Shown: piece after piece, positions 9,564 through 17,079 of the stretch
Layout: each line of letters starts with the position of its first letter
How positions within the stretch are numbered: the stretch's first letter is position 1
Position numbers and translations under genes: made by a program
Notes under the pieces: model-generated
Seen by the model: the letters and a program-made list of their open reading frames with translations, nothing else
What the model was told of the DNA's origin: nothing
The model's database searches: none
Assembly (NCBI GenBank): GCA_001584585.1
Contig: LSYV01000015.1
Span: 2,084,052 to 2,101,130, forward strand
Source of the DNA: Gonium pectorale
Lineage: Eukaryota > Chlorophyta > Chlorophyceae > Chlamydomonadales > Volvocaceae
DNA: 17,079 bases
Direction: 5' to 3'

Positions 9564-10135
9564 TTAGGTTGCTGGGGCTGCGGAATCGGTTCCGGACGCC
9601 TCCGGACGCGCATGCGGCGGCCTTGCCTAGGGAGTTGTGTGAAAAAGTTGCGTAACAGCATGCTCAAACAGGACTGCGATCAGAAATTCATTCTAGCCGG
9701 TAGTCCATGTGGGCGTTGTGTGTATGTCTGTGTGTATGGCGCGAAGGGGTCATCCGCTGGGCCCTGGCGGGGGCCCTGGCGTGGGTCGCCTTTGGAAGGT
9801 GTTGGGCGGCCGGGCGGCTGCGCTGGTGCCACAGAGCCGTATTGTGCTCCCGTTTTGCCGTCATGGGATGGGCGAAGGCATGTCTGATGGAGCATGGAGG
9901 GATGGGTCGAGGGCCTGTCCAGTCAGCGCATGGAAAAGTCGCACCTCCGGCGGTCGCCAGGTGGGGCCGTTTCTGTCTTTTGGTGTGCTTTTCGGCAGCA
10001 CACAATAGGGGCTTTGACATGGTCCAGGACGTCCGAACAGGCGCCACGAGCGCGGACGACCTCACTGCGCAGATGATGTACAACGTGTTGATCAAGGGAC
10101 TTGACGGGTGCGTGCCAGTTGCAATAAGATAACAA
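9564..10135 (+). other. unassigned coding-like fragments
   Basis: Two pieces look coding. First, 9627-9693 reads GSCVKKLRNSMLKQDCDQKF then ILAG, loosely like the segment just before a Walker A loop. Second, after a possible acceptor near 9999, AHNRGFDMVQDVRTGATSAD followed by DLTAQMMYNVLIKGLDG precedes a GTGCGT donor at about 10109. The second has balanced, non-repetitive composition and good splice context, but I do not recognise it and found no partner exons or start. Read through without splicing, its frame stops at TAA 10130-10132. Confidence 0.3.
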
Positions 10136-10720
10136 CCAAGGAGGGGCGACCGGCCCCAGGAAACCACACTCGGCTGCGGTCCTCGCTCACTGTTTTGTAC
10201 ACACCATTGCTCGGACAGAGCTTAGAAAGGCACAGGGCGACACCATGCGATGAGCAGACTCAACCCGGTTCACCGCAGATGATGTTCCTGCCGTATTTGC
10301 GGTGTGTAGCCGCTTGCCCCTGCATGGCTGAGGGTGGGGCCCAGACAGCTAGGGACAGCCCGCCTGTGGAGGGGGGACTGATAGAACCTTAGCGGGCCCG
10401 ATGTCGAGAAGCGTAAATGGCGCAAATGTGTATACGAATGAGCTTTACTGGGGCACGCGTTGCGCCGTGTGTCGGGGGGGGGGGGGAGGAGGGGGGCGAA
10501 ACTGGGGTTTGACACGAGCCGATCCCGAATCCAGAATCCGTGACATGGATTGCTTACTGGGACCCTGCTTTGTGCACACAACGAACACGACAAACAATTA
10601 GATCAAGACTTATTTTTCCTCACAGCCTCTGTGACGAGAAGGACGCGGATTTGTGACATACATAATTTCCTGCACCGGCAACATGGATAAGCTACCTACA
10701 TATCTGTACATATGGAGCCC
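10136..10720. other. intergenic stretch upstream of the polyglutamylase gene
   Basis: No gene seen. It contains a G-rich tract, an AT-richer segment from about 10575 to 10740 and the promoter area of the downstream gene. Confidence 0.5.
10474..10497. repeat. poly-G tract
   Basis: Thirteen consecutive G (10474-10486) followed by AGGAGGGGGG. It could form a G-quadruplex on the + strand and is a likely site of sequencing-length error. Confidence 0.8.
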
Positions 10721-10730
10721 ATATATATAA
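10721..10730 (+). promoter_or_regulatory. TATA box of the TTLL9-like gene
   Basis: ATATATATAA ends 36 bp upstream of the ATG at 10766. With the usual 25-30 bp to the start site, the 5' UTR would be only about 5-15 nt. The local AT-rich context supports a promoter. An upstream non-coding exon cannot be excluded. Confidence 0.5.
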
Positions 10731-10765
10731 TGCCGGTCGCATCCTTACGTTCATAGAGAGACACC

Positions 10766-14866
<4,101 letters not shown>

Positions 14867-15715
14867 GGCGACAGGGCTTTGGCGGCCCGGGCCGCACGGT
14901 TGGGGTGTGGCGGGGTTGGAGTGTGGGGGATTATGCCGATGGGAGCCCACGGGGGCGTACGTCGTACTTACGTCGGCCCGGGGGGAGGTAGCTAGCGCGC
15001 GTGCGTGCGCGACCCCCACCAAGCACCAACGGGGGGCATTGCGTGTTCCTCCTCGTATCGCCCAGCATTTACGGAGGCCGTGATTCATCTGCCGGGTGGG
15101 GGCAACGGGCGGGGGCCAGCCAGAGAGACGTGGGGTTACGGCATGCATTCCTACCCGGGATGTGCGGGCGTGCTCTCGCGATCCGCCAGTGTGACCGGCC
15201 GGGCGCACGGTTTGGGCGCCATGCGGTGCATGCAGGGGCCGTACCTCTATAACATGTTTTATTGTATACGTAACGGTGCATGCATAACCTAGCGGTGTGG
15301 GCGCCTCAGGCCCGGCTACAAGGCACGCGCTCCGCACTGCCGGAATGCATGCGCGCCCCGTGATGTTTTGGCAACCCGGTGACAAGCCCTCAACCCGCCC
15401 GACGCGTGGCGCACGACACAGGACCCGGGCGGGGCTGCCGGTTGGTGCCGATGAGGCGCGATGGCTTGGGAGGGGTGGGAGAGGGGGGTGGTGGCGAATA
15501 GGGGGGATGGGACAGTGATCGCCCGGCAAGCGTTTCGTTTCGGTGCTGCCTGCACGCGTGGCCATCTGGTAATCGGGGGTGGGGCGTGGAGCCGGAGCCG
15601 GCAGCGCGGTGGGCACGGGCGCCTGGAGCTGTCATTGCGAGCCCTGCCGCTTGCATAGCTGCACCATGTACATGGTATTAGTGTCTTAGCTACCGACTCT
15701 CCTCAGCCGCTTAAG
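14867..15715. other. convergent 3' flanks
   Basis: No gene seen. This is the downstream region of the TTLL9-like gene and the end of the opposing transcript. I found no exact TGTAA on the + strand here; TGTAT near 15264 within an AT-richer patch is a weak substitute. The long minus-strand open frame across 14582-15616 lacks domain signals and overlaps the real last exon. Confidence 0.5.
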
Positions 15716-15720
15716 TTACA
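15716..15720 (-). terminator. algal polyadenylation signal TGTAA for the minus-strand gene
   Basis: TTACA on the + strand reads TGTAA on the minus strand, the usual volvocine polyadenylation signal. It lies about 820 nt beyond the stop codon at 16540, a normal 3' UTR length for Chlamydomonas-type genes. Confidence 0.5.
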
Positions 15721-16539
15721 AGACCACATCACACTCTCTCCGGCTGTCTCCTTCTGGCTGTGCGCTCAGTACGGCCCGGCAGCACAGCACGGTCCGGCTG
15801 CTCCGCTCCCACGCGCCGTGCGGTGCTGAATACCGTATACAAAGCCAGAAGAGACGACGCCACCAGCGCTCAGAACCGCACCACACATATGTTTGGGTAC
15901 AGCTCAACAAGTTATTAGGCAGCCCGCCCTGCCCAGCAAGGAAGCCACCCACGCAACAGCCAACACTTGCAGTCGACAACAACCTGAAGAACAACAAAGT
16001 CTCCTCCTTGCAATGCCTGTGACCAGGACGGCAATCACGGTGCCGTACTGACCCCGCAGGCGCTGACCAGCGCCCCTCCACTCCCCATGCCGAGACCCGC
16101 CAAGAACACAAACAAGCCCCAGCCCTGCGCAATCCACAGTCCTCAGTTCAATGCGATCGCGATCCACTCTGCGACATGGTCCGGCTTCCGCCCAACAAGA
16201 CGCCAAGGCCAAACAAGACACGCGCCGCCCACGGCACGGTCCCCGCAACTCTCCTAACCACCCGGGCTGTGTCAGCGTACGAGCGCACATGACCTGCCGT
16301 ACCACAAGCCCCATGGCACCGCTCCTGCCGAAATCACTCCCTGTCCCTGTCAAAGCAAGGCGACACGAACCTTGGCCAGCAAGACATCCCTCCCTCCCTG
16401 AACGACACCCTCTCCCTGGCGGCGTGTATCCCAGTCATAAGCAGACGCAGGAGCGGCGCATTCGGTAACCTTCCCACCTCAGCACCCACTGGTGCCTGAC
16501 AAGGAGCAGACAGACCAGTCAACCGCCGTGCCTGACCGC
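15721..16539 (-). other. probable 3' UTR of the isoamylase-like gene
   Basis: There is no supported open reading frame. The sequence is less GC-rich than the neighbouring coding exon. It connects the stop codon at 16540-16542 to the TGTAA signal at 15716-15720. Confidence 0.45.
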
Positions 16540-17079
16540 TCAGTTGCCGGGGGGCGGCCCCGCGGCCTTGTCCCCGGCCCACGTGGAGCCGCCGCCCGTC
16601 ACCTTGTACGGCGTGGTGGGCGGCTGCTTCTTGCCCGCCGCCGCCGCGGCCGCGGCAGCGGGCGACATGCCGTAGCCGGGCGGCAGCGCCGCCGCCGTAC
16701 GGGGCGTGGATGGCGCCCGCGCCGCCGCCGGTGCCGGGGACGGCGCGGGCGGCGCCGCGGCACGTGGCGCCGCCGCGACTGCCGCTGCCGGGGCCGCCGC
16801 CGGCGCCGCCCCTCCAAGCGGCACCGCGTCCAACAGCACGGCGCCGCAGGGGCCCATCGTGTAGGACCCCTGCTCCGCCTGCGGCAGCACGACGCCGAGG
16901 GTGCCGGCCTGCGCCGTCGGCAGGGGCCGGGCCGTGTCCACCAGGAGCCGCCAGCAGGCGCCGCCGGGCGGCCTCGGCAGGGCGATGCTCAGCGGCTCCC
17001 CGTTCGGGTTGAACGCGACAGCCAGCATGTGACCGGTCCGTGCGCGCCGCCGCCAATCGTAAGAATGAGGACATTGGCG
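16540..17079 (-). CDS. C-terminal exon of a probable isoamylase-type starch-debranching enzyme (partial)
   Basis: An open frame of 179 residues runs in from the right edge to TGA at 16540-16542. No acceptor AG is visible between 17079 and 17021, so the exon continues outside the window. Residues HMLAVAFNPNGEPLSIALP, then PPGGACWRLLVDTARPLP and YTMGPCGAVLLDAV match the layout of the beta-sandwich end of plant and algal isoamylases (cf. xxAFN.., CWxRxVDTxxxxP, YxxxPxSxxLL). These GH13 enzymes hydrolyse alpha-1,6 branch points in starch in the chloroplast. The catalytic barrel is not in the window, so the ISA class cannot be given. An unusual tail of about 90 residues follows, rich in Ala and Pro, then AAAAAAAAGKK and VTGGGSTWAGDKAAGPPPGN. 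Another starch-active GH13 member is possible. Confidence 0.55.
   Translation of the reverse strand, partial: RQCPHSYDWRRRARTGHMLAVAFNPNGEPLSIALPRPPGGACWRLLVDTARPLPTAQAGTLGVVLPQAEQGSYTMGPCGAVLLDAVPLGGAAPAAAPAAAVAAAPRAAAPPAPSPAPAAARAPSTPRTAAALPPGYGMSPAAAAAAAAGKKQPPTTPYKVTGGGSTWAGDKAAGPPPGN

Overview
The window looks like nuclear DNA of a Chlamydomonas-like volvocine green alga. Exons are GC-rich, and short exons alternate with long C- or T-tract introns bounded by GT..AG, with donors such as GTGAGT, GTGCGT, GTGGGT and GTAAGC. Gene content agrees: a ciliary TTLL9-type tubulin polyglutamylase, a probable isoamylase-type starch-debranching enzyme, an algal ankyrin-repeat gene family member and a tRNA-derived SINE. 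All exon models were made by eye from reading frame, splice phase and remembered family motifs; no alignment was run.

Layout, left to right. Positions 1-409 may hold the last exon of an unidentified + strand gene, followed by about 1.7 kb without a supported gene. From about 4045 down to 2088 (minus strand) lies a decayed ankyrin-repeat gene with several frameshifts and in-frame stops. Head-to-head with it, a + strand gene starts at 4287 and runs to about 8855. It encodes a P-loop NTPase joined to a restriction-endonuclease-like tail, of the kind found in RHS (retrotransposon hot spot) and Crinkler proteins. Its second exon is split by a 375-bp antisense tRNA-derived SINE (5227-5601) flanked by an 8-bp target duplication. 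Removing the SINE and one duplication copy restores the reading frame exactly. From 8856 to about 10135 there are coding-like fragments that I could not assemble.

The best-supported gene is an 11-exon TTLL9-like polyglutamylase (10766-14866, +, 454 aa), with a TATA box only 36 bp upstream of its ATG. It converges on the 3'-terminal exon of a probable isoamylase (16540-17079, minus), whose 3' UTR probably runs to an algal TGTAA polyadenylation signal at 15716-15720.

The genes do not form a functional cluster. Two conserved housekeeping or ciliary genes sit beside a stretch of about 6 kb (2.1-8.9 kb) that carries a dead ankyrin gene and a SINE-broken effector-type NTPase gene, which looks like a fast-evolving accessory island.
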